A stretch of DNA of 64,000 nucleotides from Castor canadensis (lineage: Eukaryota > Chordata > Mammalia > Rodentia > Castoridae). The DNA is taken from NCBI RefSeq assembly GCF_047511655.1, contig NC_133390.1:128021583-128085582 (forward strand), written 5' to 3'. The position numbers and the translations under genes were made by a program. Shown one piece after another: positions 11,946-23,539 of this stretch; position 1 is the stretch's first letter; the number at the start of each line of letters is the position of its first letter. A model generated the notes under the pieces. It made no database searches, was not told the origin of the DNA, and was given only the letters and a program-made list of their open reading frames with translations.

Positions 11946-13158
11946 AGAAGGAAAAGGAAAGGAGTACAGATATCCCCATCTCCGGAGATTCAAGTACTCC
12001 TCTACGAATTTACCAGGGCTAGCTATGACCTAAGGCAAGATATTTATGTCAGCTTTTCTACAAAAGGAAGAAAATAATAGTATAGATTTCCTATGGTCAT
12101 CTTAAAGATGAAATGATATAATGCAAATAAAGCACTTAAGACAGTGCCTAAGACTCCCCAAGCACTCTTTAAATGGTGATTATCATATTTAAAAGCATTT
12201 TGAGGGAAACTGTATCATATTGCTTAAAATTTTGAAGACTCCTGAAATTGCAAGACTGCCCTTAACAAAAGTCAAATGCTAAAGCATATATATTATATAT
12301 ATTCCTGTTCCCAAACTTAACCTCCAGTTAAAACTTCTCCACAGACTTAAGACCCAAGCTGTCTAACATCTCAACTTTGATGTTAAACAACTTTCTCAAA
12401 CCTAACATAATCAAAACCTTCCTTCACCCAGTTTGTTTTGTTCTTAAGTCTTCTCCATTCTGGAATACAACCCCAGCTATCCTATTGCTTAAGCAAGGCA
12501 ATTCATTATCCCTAATTTCTCTTGTTTCTCTCAACACTCATACCCAATCCAAAGAAGTCCTATTGGACCTCCCATCAATCATATCCTAGATTTCTACTTC
12601 TCAGCACTATCACTGCTACCAAACCAGTCCTTGCCACCATTACCATCTTGCATCTTCAGTTGTTCCTTTACAATCTACCCTCCACTAAGGACCGCCCCTG
12701 CCCATATAAACCCCTCTTCCATAGAATAAAATTCTATATAACTGTTCTTTCTGTAAACACCCCACTCATTTAAACTCTAGCCATGCTACCCTTCTTCAAA
12801 CTAGGTCCTCTGAATTAACTGCAACCTTTGTCTGAATCAGTTCTCATTTCTACATTTCAGTGTCTGCACATAACATCACCTTACTTTATCGACTGACCAA
12901 ACTGCAGTCTTTTCTTATCCTCATTCTTTTGCATCACACTGACTTACAGCATGTTAGCCAATATCATATAATTTGTATATCCATCTACCTTCTTCTAATG
13001 GAACAGGATTTCATTCTCCCATCTTCTATAAACTACCCGATTAAATAGATCTTCAATGAATAACTTTAAAATTCCAGCATGTGAATCCCGCTGAACATTT
13101 CCTAGTCCCTTCCCTGTTTTTCCTCCAGACCACTAAACAACATTTAACATACTACGTC
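11946..13158. other. CLASP2: Unannotated intronic stretch
   Basis: AT-rich, pyrimidine-biased sequence. Several short frames of 60-85 codons occur on the plus strand (12377-13048), but they lack recognisable motifs and look like chance. Nothing else seen. Confidence 0.6.
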
Positions 13159-13372
13159 TTTTTTTTTTTGAAGTACTGGGGTTTGAACTCAGGGCTAATG
13201 CTTGCTAGGCAGAAACTCTACCACTTGAGCAACTGCACCAGCCCCTTTTTTATATTGGATATTTTCAAGATAGGGTCTCACAAACTATTTGCCCAAGCTA
13301 GCTTTGAATCATGATCCTCCTCATCTCTGCCTCTTGAGTAGCTAGGATTACAGGTGTGACAACAGCGCCCAG
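13159..13372 (-). repeat. Dimeric SINE
   Basis: T run, then GAAGTACTGGGGTTTGAACTCAGGGCTAATGCTTGCTAGGCAG; ends GTAGCTAGGATTACAGGTGTG. Confidence 0.9.
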
Positions 13373-13544
13373 TTCATGCTACAGATTTTATTTATTTATC
13401 CTGCTTATTTCTTTCTCCACTACAATGTAAGTCCACAAAGGCAAGATGTCTGCCCTTTTTTCACTTTTGCATTCGCAGTGCCTAGAACAGTAAGGATATG
13501 CACAGGCTAGGTGATCAATAATGAATGAGCCTTGCTTGTCTTGT

Positions 13545-13668
13545 TTGTTTGTTTTTTTTGAGATCTCTAGCTATGTAGCCCAGGCTGGCCTCAAATTCAT
13601 AATTCTTAGCCTCCTGCTTTAATGTCGGAGTGCTGGGATAACAGGTGTGTACCATCACGCCAGTTGCC
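13545..13668 (-). repeat. B1-like SINE
   Basis: TTTTTTTGAGATCTCTAGCTATGTAGCCCAGGCTGG; part of the usual 'GGGTCTC' block is lost. Confidence 0.8.
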
Positions 13669-13852
13669 TTGCTTGTCTTGTTCACAGCTGCTCAAACAAT
13701 ACCCAGCATACAGGTAACACTCCAATGTGCTGAAGCAATGGTTATCAAGACATTCAAATTCTAAAGTACTACCAAATCAAAGAAAAACTGCATTTTGGTC
13801 AGTACAATTTAAGTAAAATTCTAATTGCATGTTCAAAAATTCCTATGATAAG

Positions 13853-14067
13853 GATCAGGTATTATGCACACAACTATAATCCTAGCTACTTGGGCAGGAT
13901 CACAGTCCAAGGCTAACCCCCTCAGGGACAAAAACATGAGACCCTATTTGAAACATACCTAAAGCAAAAAAGGGCTAGGTGTGGCTCTAGTGGTAGAATA
14001 CCTGCCTAGCAAGTATGAAGCCCTCAGTTCAAACTCCAGTACTGCTCCAAAATAAAACAAAACAAAA
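13853..14067 (+). repeat. Dimeric SINE
   Basis: ATAATCCTAGCTACTTGGGCAGG half, then GGGCTAGGTGTGGCTCTAGTGGTAG half with an (AAAAC)n tail. Confidence 0.85.
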
Positions 14068-14990
14068 CCTATGAGTTTTAAAAATAAGTGAAAGATGTTG
14101 TATTGTATCTTCACTTTAAAAATGCTACCTTCCTCTGACAGATTAGTTTATAAAACCCAAATAACAGGCTAATTAGAATGTCCTTTCCTAACAATTTCAG
14201 AAAAGTTTTCATACTATAGAATTTAGTTAAAAGGATAACTTTCAGTGATTCAGAAAGGAGAAAGAATTGAGGGATCAATACCCTTGAATAGATAAGAGGA
14301 CATGGTATCTAACACTGGTGAAAGGATTGGCATAAGGAACACAAGTAATTTATCCATCATAACAGGAACCAATTAGACTATGTGGGCAGAGATACCAGGA
14401 AATACTTAGTGTAAGCCTGTAGCAGTTCTATTCTGATTGCTGAAACTGTCTAGGGCTACAGTTATCTAGCGAAGAGCATGGAAAAAAATGTGTAATAAAA
14501 AGATGCAAACCTTGGGCAGACCCCTGAACGATTCTAACTATTAAGAACCACACAACAGAAAAACAGCACTGAGTGGAGACAGAGCTCTGAAGTGTGATGC
14601 AAATTTTGCGATATTGTGGTATCACAGAAACCAGGTATGTTTCAAGAGATGGACTGCTCAACTGGCACTAGCTGTTGATGCATTTGAGGAGTGAAATGGC
14701 CCAAAGCCAATACACTAGAGTCAGTATGAAGAAGGTGCCATTATCAACCTTCACTTGGGAAGGTGAACAAGCATTACCAAAGAGCTGACTTTATATACAA
14801 CAGCCTATGCTGCAACATAAAATCAACTATCTTGAGTGTGTATATGCCTTTCATAGAGTAAGTAAATTGAGCTTGTTTCTTCCAAAGAAAATAATAGTTC
14901 CTAAATAGTAAATGATGTTAGTAAACATTAAATTTTTCCTAAACTTAAAAAAAGTAAGAATGAAGAGAGAATATGTAGTGGAGCATTAAG

Positions 14991-15060
14991 ATGGTGAATT
15001 CTCAAATGTTTATCTTGAGCATCAAAATGGTGAATTCTCAAATGTTTATCTTTGTAAAAG
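14991..15060 (+). repeat. 36-bp direct tandem duplication
   Basis: ATGGTGAATTCTCAAATGTTTATCTT starts at 14991 and again at 15027. Confidence 0.85.
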
Positions 15061-15637
15061 CCTAACCTTTCCAAACTCATGAGTTTCACCATAATTATAC
15101 ATCATAATTCTAGAGTTTGACTTTCTCTTCTATGTAGATAAAAGTTCGAGTACAGCCTGTTCGCAGGATGTAAGGATACATCACTAAGAAAAATCACTTC
15201 ATCCAAGGAAGGGTCCGGCCAGCATTTTAAAGCAACACTGCCACCAGAAGACTAGAAGGAAAAATAACTGCTAACAACCATAGAAAAGGCTAATTGCAGA
15301 ATATTTACCTAGTCTCTCTACGTGGCTCCATTACAACCTGCCTAATGACTTTAGATACTCAACACTCAATCCTTCTTGTACCTCAACCTTTTTTTGTTTT
15401 TGTTTTTGTCCCCCAGCATTAACTAAACCTGGTAGCACACGGTTTCAAATCCAAGTCAGTCCCCAACAGCGATGAAACAAAATGACAAAGAATGTTCAAC
15501 TGTTTTTTTGTCAGTAAAGGAAAAGCAAATAATGTCACGGGATCACCATCTTTCATTATATTTAACAGTAAACGCAATCGAGCGTTAAAGACGACCTAGA
15601 GACCAGTCACAAACTTCCAAGCAAAAAACTGAGGAAA

Positions 15638-15666
15638 GAAAAAAAGAAAGAAAGAAAGAAAGAAAC
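15638..15666. repeat. (GAAA)n microsatellite
   Basis: AAAGAAAGAAAGAAAGAAA run, short, near the left edge of the CLASP2 promoter region. Confidence 0.8.
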
Positions 15667-16085
15667 AGGGGAGACTCGTATAAAAATCATTAAGAGGAGA
15701 CTGGCTGACATTTCTTTTCAACTTAAAAATTTCATATCCCCTCCTACGTTTTACATATCTAAGTACAAATGTTACACAGTCTTGGAGCCCTTTACTGTAA
15801 GTACGTAAAAGTTATCACTGTGTCCTAGGGGCTGGTGTCTCCGCAACATGTCGCTGAATCGCTGCGTGTCACTGTCTCACAAGTGGGAAAACTTAGTGGT
15901 GGTGGCAAGTGAGTACTGGCTCGCGCGAAAACACCGGCTCGCAGCGGGCGCGCCGTGGGGCCCCGGGCTCCCGCTTGGCTGGGCGGCGCGGCACCGGGCA
16001 CTCCGGACGCTGTCCGGCCGGGTTTAAAGGGCCGGCGGCCGAGGAGGAGGAGGAGGACCGCCGTCCCGCCCCGCCCCGCCGCGCC

Positions 16086-16091
16086 GCTTAC
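16086..16091 (-). other. CLASP2: Splice donor of CLASP2 exon 1
   Basis: The minus strand reads CGG then GTAAGC, a good mammalian 5' splice site, exactly where the conserved residues SSNYR end and the frame runs into an unrelated Gly/Ala-rich translation. Confidence 0.85.
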
Positions 16092-16286
16092 CCGGTAGTT
16101 GCTCGAGCCCACCCAGCCGATGAGCGCGTCCACAGTCTTGTCCAGGCGGCCGGGGTCCTCCTCCAGGTCTGGGATGGCGCCCGGGGCGCCAAGGTAGAGC
16201 AGGAGCTCCTGACCGGCCTGCAACCGGCTGCCTACATCCTTCTGCAACACCTGGGCGCTGAAGTACTCCGCGCTGCGGGGCTCCAT
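16092..16286 (-). CDS. CLASP2: CLASP2 first coding exon
   Basis: The exon encodes 65 residues from an ATG at 16284-16286, beginning MEPRSAEYF and ending VGSSNYR directly before GTAAGC. I recognise it as the N-terminus of CLIP-associating protein 2, which binds microtubule plus ends through TOG domains, interacts with CLIP and EB proteins, and stabilises microtubules at the cell cortex, Golgi and kinetochores. These residues begin the first TOG region. The start was chosen because it matches the family N-terminus and lies in a CpG island; the frame is also open upstream, with no other ATG fitting better. The next exon is not in the window, so the gene runs off the left edge. Recognition is from memory of the protein family. 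CLASP1 is less likely, because motifs such as QELLLYLGAPGAI fit CLASP2. Confidence 0.9.
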
Positions 16287-16518
16287 GGCTGCGCCCTCCC
16301 GCTGCCCGCCCGCCTGCCAGCCCGAGAGGAGCCAACTTTCTCCAAGCGCCGCCCAGCCGCCACTACGGGTCCCCACAGGGGCGGGAGGGACGTGCTCGTC
16401 CGCCGGAGGTGCCTCTCTCGGGGTGCGGCAAGCTGCGGGGATGGCGCCGAGCAGCCCCCAACCTAGTCAAACTCGGCGCCCCCCAGCTCCAGCCCGCTTC
16501 ACAGGCCGCGGCCGCCGG

Positions 16519-16526
16519 CGACGTCA
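16519..16526. promoter_or_regulatory. CRE-like site (CGACGTCA)
   Basis: One mismatch from the palindromic CREB/ATF site, 17 bp from a perfect copy and inside the CpG island. Confidence 0.5.
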
Positions 16527-16535
16527 GCGCGCGCG

Positions 16536-16543
16536 TGACGTCA
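16536..16543. promoter_or_regulatory. Perfect CRE palindrome (TGACGTCA)
   Basis: Exact match to the CREB/ATF consensus, about 250 bp upstream of the CLASP2 start codon. A third, variant site (TCACGTCA) is at 16713-16720. Confidence 0.6.
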
Positions 16544-17017
16544 GCGCGACGCCGCCGAGCGCCCGCCCATCCGGTTCGAGCCTGGAGGCGGCGGCGAACA
16601 CACCAGCGACCGCGGAGCTCCTGGGGCGAGGAGAACCGGGTCCCGGGGCTCAGCGGGAACAGGCACCCTGCCCTCTCTGTAAAATCCCGGGCGTGTCCAC
16701 GTTTCCCTCCGCTCACGTCAGTAACGGACAGAGGTTCTGGTGTTTGAACTCTTCACTCTCCCTGCCATTTTTTCTAGTACGTTTTTCAGAGTACGTTTTA
16801 ATGTTCTTCCTCATCAACAACCTCCACTTCCAGCCGCCCGCACAATCGCTGGGTAATTCTTTCTGTTTAATTTTTATGGAAATTTTAAGTGTACATTTCG
16901 GGGTTTTAGCATATTTATTTATTCGCGAAGTCACCATCTTAAGACATTAGCACTTTTCCATCACCCCGGGAAGTTCCCAGACAACTTCCCAGTCAGTAAC
17001 CACCAATGTGATTTCTT

Positions 17018-17232
17018 GCTTTTTTTTTTTTTTGGTGGGGTTGGGGGGGCGGTGAACCCAGGGCTGTCCTCCCTCTTGAGCCACATCTCCCCAGTTCACT
17101 TTGCTCTGATTAGTTTGGAGTTGGAGTCTAGAGAACTTTTTTGCGCAGGCTGGCTTCGAACTGCGTGCGAACCTCCAGATCTCAACCTCCCAAGTAGCTA
17201 GAATTACAGGCGGGAGCCACCAGTGCCGGCTC
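17018..17232 (-). repeat. Dimeric SINE
   Basis: T run, then GGTGGGGTTGGGGGGGCGGTGAACCCAGGG; the tRNA half is internally shortened and the B1 half ends GTAGCTAGAATTACAGG. Confidence 0.8.
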
Positions 17233-17389
17233 CATTGTGATTTCTAACAAAATAGCATAGTTCTCCATGTTCTTAACTTAAGTAACCACACAGTCTATGG
17301 TCCGTTTTTCTTTATTTTTAATCTCAGCTATATCCCCAGCCGTCCTCAGTCTTTATTTACCCTTTGAGCCTGACTTTCTCATAGCAAAA

Positions 17390-17710
17390 TGTTTTGAGAT
17401 TTCACTCAATGCTGTGGTTGTCTTAAACGTCACTTCGTTTTTATTGCTGAATAGTATTCCATTGTACTTTGATACACACACATACTCCCAGTGGTAGGCA
17501 TTTGGGTTTTTCCAGTTTTTGGTAAGCATAAGTAAAGCTGCTATAACGATTAATGTACAGTTGTTATATGGATAAATCTTTTCTCTTGTGTGAATACCAA
17601 GGGCTGGAATTACTACATCATATAAAAATGTGTATTAACTTTAGATGTCAAAATGTCTACCAAAGTGGCTCGACCATATTAATTCCTACTACCAGTGTTT
17701 GATAATTCCA
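17390..17710 (-). repeat. L1 3' fragment (old)
   Basis: TTTTTATTGCTGAATAGTATTCCATTG and TAAAGCTGCTATAACGATTAATG are reversed L1 3'-end wording. Confidence 0.65.
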
Positions 17711-19184
17711 GTGCTTGGTAAGTCCAGTGTTTGGTATGATTCAGGTTATGTTAGCATAGGCAAGTAGGAGGACATGAGCAGGAATGAAGAATGCCCTGGG
17801 TTACAAAATTTCATTCTAACACCAGAATGGTCCACACCCTGAGCCAGTGGTCAAGATAGTGGTCCCAAATCAAGGTCTGGCATGTGACTTGAGAGCAAAA
17901 TGACTACTATGTGACATTCTATTACCAGGAAGGACAAAAAGGATCAAATCTGCAGGCTTATGCCTTCCCACACCAAAGCAGCCATCCAACCATTTGGGGA
18001 GGGAGAGACAACAAGTGAAGGACTTCAGTTTTGTGCCACCTAGTAACCCCACCCTATTAAATAAAACCTCAGGCCTCAACAACTTCCATGCAATCAATCC
18101 TTGCCCAAACTGCCTGCCTCACGCCAGAGGTATTCTACTTTTGCTATTTGAGGTGTACTCTACTATCCTGCTCTTCATAGACTGTTTTGTTTTGTTTTTG
18201 GCAATTTCATGCTAGTTTTTGTTTCCATTTTTTTTTTATCATTTTTACATTTACTCACGTGTATACATTGTTTGGGCCACCTCCTCTCCACCCACCCCCC
18301 ACCTCTTTCCGGTAGCTAAGTATTTTAATCCAATTACACAAGTGAATGAAACAATAGTACATGTAATTTAGGTGAGTAGTGGTTCTTGCCTTTAAAAGAC
18401 AGTAATTCCGTCATATTACAACCTCAATTGTCAATGTGGTCTTCATTTTTAATGCTTTCAAATAAGAAGCAGCCAGAGGTTCTACTCTCTGCTGTTGGTG
18501 ACAATGTCCTTTGAGAATTCTTGAAATCTGTTTGCCATGGAAACATGATACACATAAAACAGAGACACCTTCCATGTACGGAGGAACTACTCTGGATTTA
18601 TGTGAGAGCCAAAGCTGACAGGAGTCCACGCTAGGAAGGAGCCTGGTGCTGGGGCTTTGGGGAGGAGAGGGCTGCCACTTCCTGAATGTGCCCCATGTTC
18701 ATGGTTCTTCTGCCACACCTGAGGCAGCATCCCAAGAACTGAGGAACATCTGGAAAACGCATACACCCAATAACAGTTACTCATTGTATCCATTCTACCG
18801 GAGGTGGAGTGGTCTACAATCCAAATACACATTGTACTTTTTGCCAGTTATTCCCAACCACATTTAAACAGTTATGTAGTATCTGGTTCCTCATATTCAC
18901 AGAAAGGTCCTGGAGCATTTGTGTTTTCCCTAGGATAATTCCTGGCAAATAATGGGTACTGAGCCAACATAAGTTGAATGAATGAATGAATTCAGTGAAT
19001 ATTTACATTTGAAATATTCATAACTAATGATGAGCTCTCCAAATTCAAAGAAACCCAACTGTTTTCTGTTTGTTCTGAAGCCTTTTTCTGCATTTCTGTG
19101 TTTAGAATTATATTGTGTTGCAAAGTTTCTTTCATCTGAACTGGGTGGTAATTCCCCTGCAATTGCACCTCAGTCACATGAACT
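17711..19184. other. Unannotated intergenic stretch
   Basis: No gene seen. A short segment at about 18235-18300 (TTTTTACATTTACTCACGTGTATACATTG plus a C-rich run) resembles segments at 8200 and 25396 and is probably a fragment of the same local repeat. (AATG)n is at 18977-18990. Confidence 0.5.
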
Positions 19185-19680
19185 GTTAGGGTTAATTTTA
19201 TGTATGAACATGACTGGGCTAAGGGATGCCCAGCTAGCTAGCAAAACACTGTTTGTAGTTATAACTGTGAAAATGTTTCTGGAAGAGATTATCGTTTGAT
19301 TTAGTGAGCTGAGTAAAACAGATGGCCCTCCTCCATAAGTGGACATCATCCAATCCATTCAGGGTCAGAATTGAACAAAATGGTAGGAAGGTAAAATTGT
19401 TCTTTGCTTGAGATCAGATCACCATCTTTTGCCCCCAGACATTGATGCTTCTGGTTCTTGAACTTTTGAACTCAGCCTGAGACTTAGCCCAATTCCTGAG
19501 CTTTCACATTAGGACTGAATCACACCACCAGCGTCTTTAGTTCTCCATCTTGCAAACAGCAGATTGTGAGGCACTTTGGCTTCTTTCACTACATGAGCTA
19601 GTTCCAATAGTAAATCTCTTATAACTATCTGTAGATTCTCTCCTGTTTCTCTGAAGAACCCTGACCAGTATGCTATGGTA
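19185..19680 (+). repeat. Mammalian interspersed repeat, family unassigned (copy 1)
   Basis: GGGTTAATTTTATGTATGAACATGACTGGGCTAAGGGATGCCCAG through TTCTCTGAAGAACCCTGACCAGTA matches a widespread mammalian repeat that I recall but cannot name with certainty. A second, shorter copy is at 28560. Confidence 0.55.
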
Positions 19681-20030
19681 ACTATTCTTTGGGTATCTAA
19701 AGATTCTGTTCTTAAAAGGATATAGAAGAATATAAAAAAAAGGAAGCTGCCCCAAGAAATACACACTCTAACTGCTGGTGACCAGGTATAGTAAGTGATA
19801 GAGAAAAAAAAATAACAAAATTCAGGAGTACTGGATTCTAGGTTCACTTCTACCTGTCCTGACCAAAAATGACTGCTGCTGTTTACCTTCAGTTGTCTCC
19901 ATTCACCTTTGTGAATCTACGTTCTTGGGGATCACACTAGGTGATCTTTCAAGTCACACAACAACTAAATCATCTTCAGGTTATAAGATAATATGACTGC
20001 ATTTGAGTAAATCTAAAAGCAACTAAAAGA

Positions 20031-20100
20031 TTCTTAGTAACTGTTGGGTACTATTACATACATAAATTCTTAGTAACTGCTGGGTACTATTATATAATAT
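20031..20100 (+). repeat. 36-bp direct tandem duplication
   Basis: TTCTTAGTAACTG(T/C)TGGGTACTATTA occurs at 20031 and 20067; the two copies differ at few bases. Confidence 0.85.
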
Positions 20101-20108
20101 CTTCTCTG

Positions 20109-20468
20109 TTATGGTTTGAAAATGAAATGTCCTCCACAGACTCGTGCTGAACACTTGGTCCCCAGCTGATGGTGCTAATCTGGAAACTTTAGGAGGTAGG
20201 CCTAGCTGGAGGAAGCAGGTCCCTAGGAGTGTGTCCCTGGGGGGTGTGTCTTGTCCCTGGTCAATCTCTCTCTTTGCTCCCTGTTAAGAGGTGAATAATC
20301 TCCTCTTCCACATACTCCTACCACCATAATATGATCTTCAGCCTCTCCTCAGGCCTATGGAGCCAGCTAACCACTACTGAAACCTCTGAAATCATGAGCC
20401 AAATTCAGTAGTTCTTCCCTTTAAGTTGTTTTCTCAGGTATTGGTCACAGTAATTATAAGACTAATAT
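20109..20468 (+). repeat. MaLR LTR (MT/ORR1-like)
   Basis: Begins TGTTATGGTTTGAAAATGAAATGTCC, has GCTGAACACTTGGTCCCCAGCTG, and ends with GGTATTGGTCACAGTAATTATAAGACTAA. This is the start and end wording of rodent ERVL-MaLR LTRs. It is solitary. Confidence 0.75.
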
Positions 20469-20515
20469 TTGTTAGTGAAATAATATTTGTTACTTGTTAC
20501 TTCACTAACAAATAT
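20465..20515. repeat. Perfect 15-bp inverted repeat
   Basis: ATATTTGTTAGTGAA at 20465-20479 and its exact reverse complement at 20501-20515, with a 21-base loop, at the end of the MaLR LTR. Confidence 0.85.
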
Positions 20516-21010
20516 CTTCAGAGCACCTGTAATGTGTTAGATACTGTCCAAGTGCTATACATACAAAGTTCATTTCCATTTGGCCCTGCCCACAACACAC
20601 TCACATAGAGATAAGAAAATCATTTCCAGAAATATCTAGACTCCTGGAAGCCTAGACAACAGATTCCTTGTATAATGTCACAAAGTATGGATGTAGGAGA
20701 GTTATAAACTAGGGAAAGTTCCTGGAGGTGATTACATTCAAATTTAATTTTGAGGTTAATTAGGAATTAACTAACAAAAAGAGGGATTTCCTATAGAATT
20801 GTTTATTGATAAGATTATTGAGTTCAACATTAGTTATTATCATTATGTACAATCTTAAAAAACCCACATCTTTGTATCATTATTGTCAGTCCTAAGTTTA
20901 ACACTGTTTAGAGCAGAAAGTTCCCAACTTTCATGTTTCACAGCACTTAGTATCTCAGTTTTTCATAGCACTCCTGGACAAAATGAATTTTTTTTATTTC
21001 ATTCTTTTTT

Positions 21011-21112
21011 CTTTTTCTTTTTTTTTTTTTTTGAGACAGGGTCTTGATTTGTAGCCCAGACAGACCTCCAACTCACCATCTCCCTACCTCAGCCTCCCCA
21101 GTTGCTTGCTCT
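21011..21112 (-). repeat. B1-like SINE
   Basis: TTTTTTTGAGACAGGGTCTTGATTTGTAGCCCAG, preceded by a T/C-rich run. Confidence 0.8.
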
Positions 21113-21149
21113 TTTATTGTTTGGGAGGTTTTGTTTTAGTTTTTTGTTT

Positions 21150-21235
21150 GTTTGTTTTGGTGGTACTAGGGATTGAACTCAGGGTCTCACACTTGCTAGG
21201 CAGGCACTCTACCACTTGAGTCACTCCACCAGCTC

Positions 21236-21277
<42 letters not shown>

Positions 21278-21460
21278 GTACTAGGGTTTGAACTCAGGTA
21301 TTCACACTTACTAGGCAGGTACTCTACCAGCCCTTTTTTGTTTTGGGTATTTTTGAGATAGGGTCTCAAAAACTATTTGCCCAGGGTTGGTTTCGAACCC
21401 TGATCCTCCTGATTTGTGCCTCCCAAGTAACTAGGATTTCAGGTGTGAGCCACTGGTCTT
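21150..21460 (-). repeat. Two SINE copies separated by a GT microsatellite
   Basis: A tRNA half (GGTGGTACTAGGGATTGAACTCAGGG) ends at about 21235. After the (GT)n at 21238-21276 a second copy starts at GTACTAGGGTTTGAACTC and includes a B1-like half ending GATTTCAGGTGTGAGCC. Confidence 0.8.
21238..21276. repeat. (GT)n microsatellite
   Basis: About 19 uninterrupted GT units. Confidence 0.95.
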
Positions 21461-21469
21461 TATTTCATT

Positions 21470-21968
21470 CTTTTTTTTTTTTTTTCATTTTTCTTTTATT
21501 ATTCATATGTGCATACAAGGCTTGGTTTATTTCTCCCCCCTGCCCCCACCCCCTCCCTTACCACCCACTCCACCCCCTCCCGCTCCCCCCCTCAATACCC
21601 AGCAGAAACTATTTTGCCCTTATCTCTAATTTTGTTGTAGAGAGAGTATAAGCAATAATAGGAAGGAACAAGGGGTTTTGCTGGTTGAGATAAGGATAGC
21701 TATACAGGGCATTGACTCACATTGATTTCCTGTGCATGGGTGTTACCTTCTAGGTTAATTCTTTTTAATCTATCCTTTTCTCTAGTTCCTGGTCCCCTTT
21801 TCCTATTGGTCTCAGTTGCTTTAAGGTATCTGCTTTAGTTTCTCTGCATTAAGGGCAACAAATGCTAGCTAGTTTTTTAGGTGTCTTACCTATCCTCACC
21901 CCTCCCTTGTGTGCTCTCGCTTTTATCATGTGCTCATAGTCCAATCCCCTTGTTGTGTTTGTATTTCA
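21470..21968 (-). repeat. Probable L1 3'-UTR fragment
   Basis: A T-rich end, a C-rich block (CCCCCTGCCCCCACCCCCTCCC) and then sequence through GCTCATAGTCCAATCCCCTTG. Reversed, this has a G-rich stretch and an A tail as in rodent L1 3' UTRs. Family assignment is from memory. Confidence 0.5.
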
Positions 21969-23089
21969 TTCTTAAACACACTCATGAGTAGAATGTCTGT
22001 GTTGGCTGGTGGTCAATGTTCAACTTCTCAAACCTTGAAATGAGACACATACCATCATTTTCATCCTTTTGCACATTGATTCTTGGGCAGTACTTACGTT
22101 TGTAACAAAGCAATCATAGAAAACACAGTCTTGCAAGGACAGGACATTAATAAAAGGAATGCACCACAATCCAGCATTGAAACTGTGATCTTTTTGGAGC
22201 CACTCCATGTTTATCCTTAAAATTTAAAATACCCTGGGGTATACTTGATGATCTTACTGTAGCACCCTGGGGTGCTTGGTCATATAGTTTAGAAGCCAAG
22301 TTATCAGAGAGACAAAGAGAAAAGAAAACACATATAGTTGCTTATTCTGATAGAACTGGGCTGAGAAAGGTTCATACAGTCATGTGTTAGGTCTTTAATC
22401 CCATCAGAGACTTGATATAGAAGAGATAATATCCCCCATTTAAAAATGAGAAACTGAGGCTCAAGGATTAAGTCCTCAGCCTCATTCATGATTTCAGATC
22501 CATGATGCAAACCCAGGATATCTGGCTTCTACAATATCTTCCTAACAGATAATCTTAAAGGGAAGAAAATTGGAAAACAATTTTGAATACTGCAATAATA
22601 ACACTCCTTGTATACACATATTATATTTTTGAATGTTTATATTATATTTCCACTTAGGACCTTCCTTTTGCAGAATTGCTGTTTAAGGAGATGAAGGAAT
22701 TTGGTAGGAATTTTGGGAAAGAAAATGGCCTAGGAAAGATCTGCATTCTTTCATGATCAGTCATTAAAATGTATCTGGGAGTATGTGTCTATTTTTAACT
22801 GGCAACAAGACTGAAATAGATTACTTAAATACAGGAGACTGACTTCCTGACCTCTGTGTTCATTATTTGTGATAATAGTGGAAACATTGAGTAGACTTTG
22901 TTCTGACACTGGAGTTTATTTTCCATACAAAGGTTAGAAAACAAATGAGCATGCTGCTAGTTTAAAGCCATACTTCAACAAATGTCCATAATTGTCCAAG
23001 AAAGCCACTGTGTTACGTAGTATGTGGGGTTGGGAACAAATGGGAGTGGCTTACAAAGACATATCACAGTCTCTCCTCAAAGGTTAAAA
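21969..23089. other. Unannotated intergenic stretch
   Basis: Ordinary AT-rich sequence; no gene, RNA or clear repeat was recognised. Confidence 0.5.
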
Positions 23090-23290
23090 GGAATTTGTAC
23101 ATGAAGGTTCATAGCAGCTATTTGTGATTCCAGCCCAAATGGAAGGAATACAAATGTCCACAAACTGAAAATTGGTAACTATGTTACAATCATACAGTGG
23201 AATTCTACAAAATAATAAAAACCAAGGGATTCAGTAGGATGAACCTAACAAACATTTTGGGCACAGGAAGTCAGACACAAAAATTCAGGT
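23090..23290 (+). repeat. L1 3' fragment
   Basis: GAATACAAATGTCCACAAACTG and ACAGTGGAATTCTACAAAATAATAAAAACC are typical L1 3'-end phrases in plus orientation. Confidence 0.6.
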
Positions 23291-23539
23291 TGTGTATTTA
23301 AGGTAAGAATGTGGTATATTTACTATATACAACTTATACCTAATGGGTTTTTTTTATTTACTGGGTATAAGGAAATAAAAGATTGAGAACAGGTACTAAA
23401 AGGAAAAATGGGATAAAACAGTTATGGGGTGCTGTAGTGCCACTCAATAGAAACATTTGTGAACATGTATATATACATATATATACATATATGTAAATTT
23501 TTCTAATAGCCACATTTTATTTTTATTTTATTTTTTCTT

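Larger units (their letters stand above)
1..16091 (-). other. CLASP2: CLASP2 intron 1 (partial)
   Basis: This stretch follows the splice donor of the CLASP2 first coding exon in the direction of transcription, so it is inferred to be the 5' part of intron 1; no further exon was recognised. Long open frames here are short and fall in repeats. Named repeats are listed separately. Between them, roughly 571-1990, 4804-5490, 8560-9070, 9421-10180, 11946-13158 and 14068-15870 look like ordinary AT-rich unique sequence in which I see no gene, RNA or clear motif. Confidence 0.75.
15880..16720 (-). promoter_or_regulatory. CLASP2: CpG-island promoter of CLASP2
   Basis: Base composition changes abruptly from AT-rich flanks to very GC-rich DNA with dense CG dinucleotides (for example the CG-packed run around 15940-16080 and 16500-16570). 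No TATA box is evident upstream of the ATG, which fits a housekeeping CpG-island promoter with dispersed starts. The transcription start cannot be fixed from sequence but should lie upstream of 16286 on the minus strand, probably within 16290-16600. Confidence 0.8.

Noticed and set aside
12377..13048. Cluster of plus-strand frames of 60-83 codons
   Set aside because: Pyrimidine-rich intronic DNA; no motif and no support for coding.
15909..16950. Long plus-strand frames (185 and 221 codons) across the CpG island
   Set aside because: Stop-poor because of high GC; they are antisense to the CLASP2 exon and show no domain.
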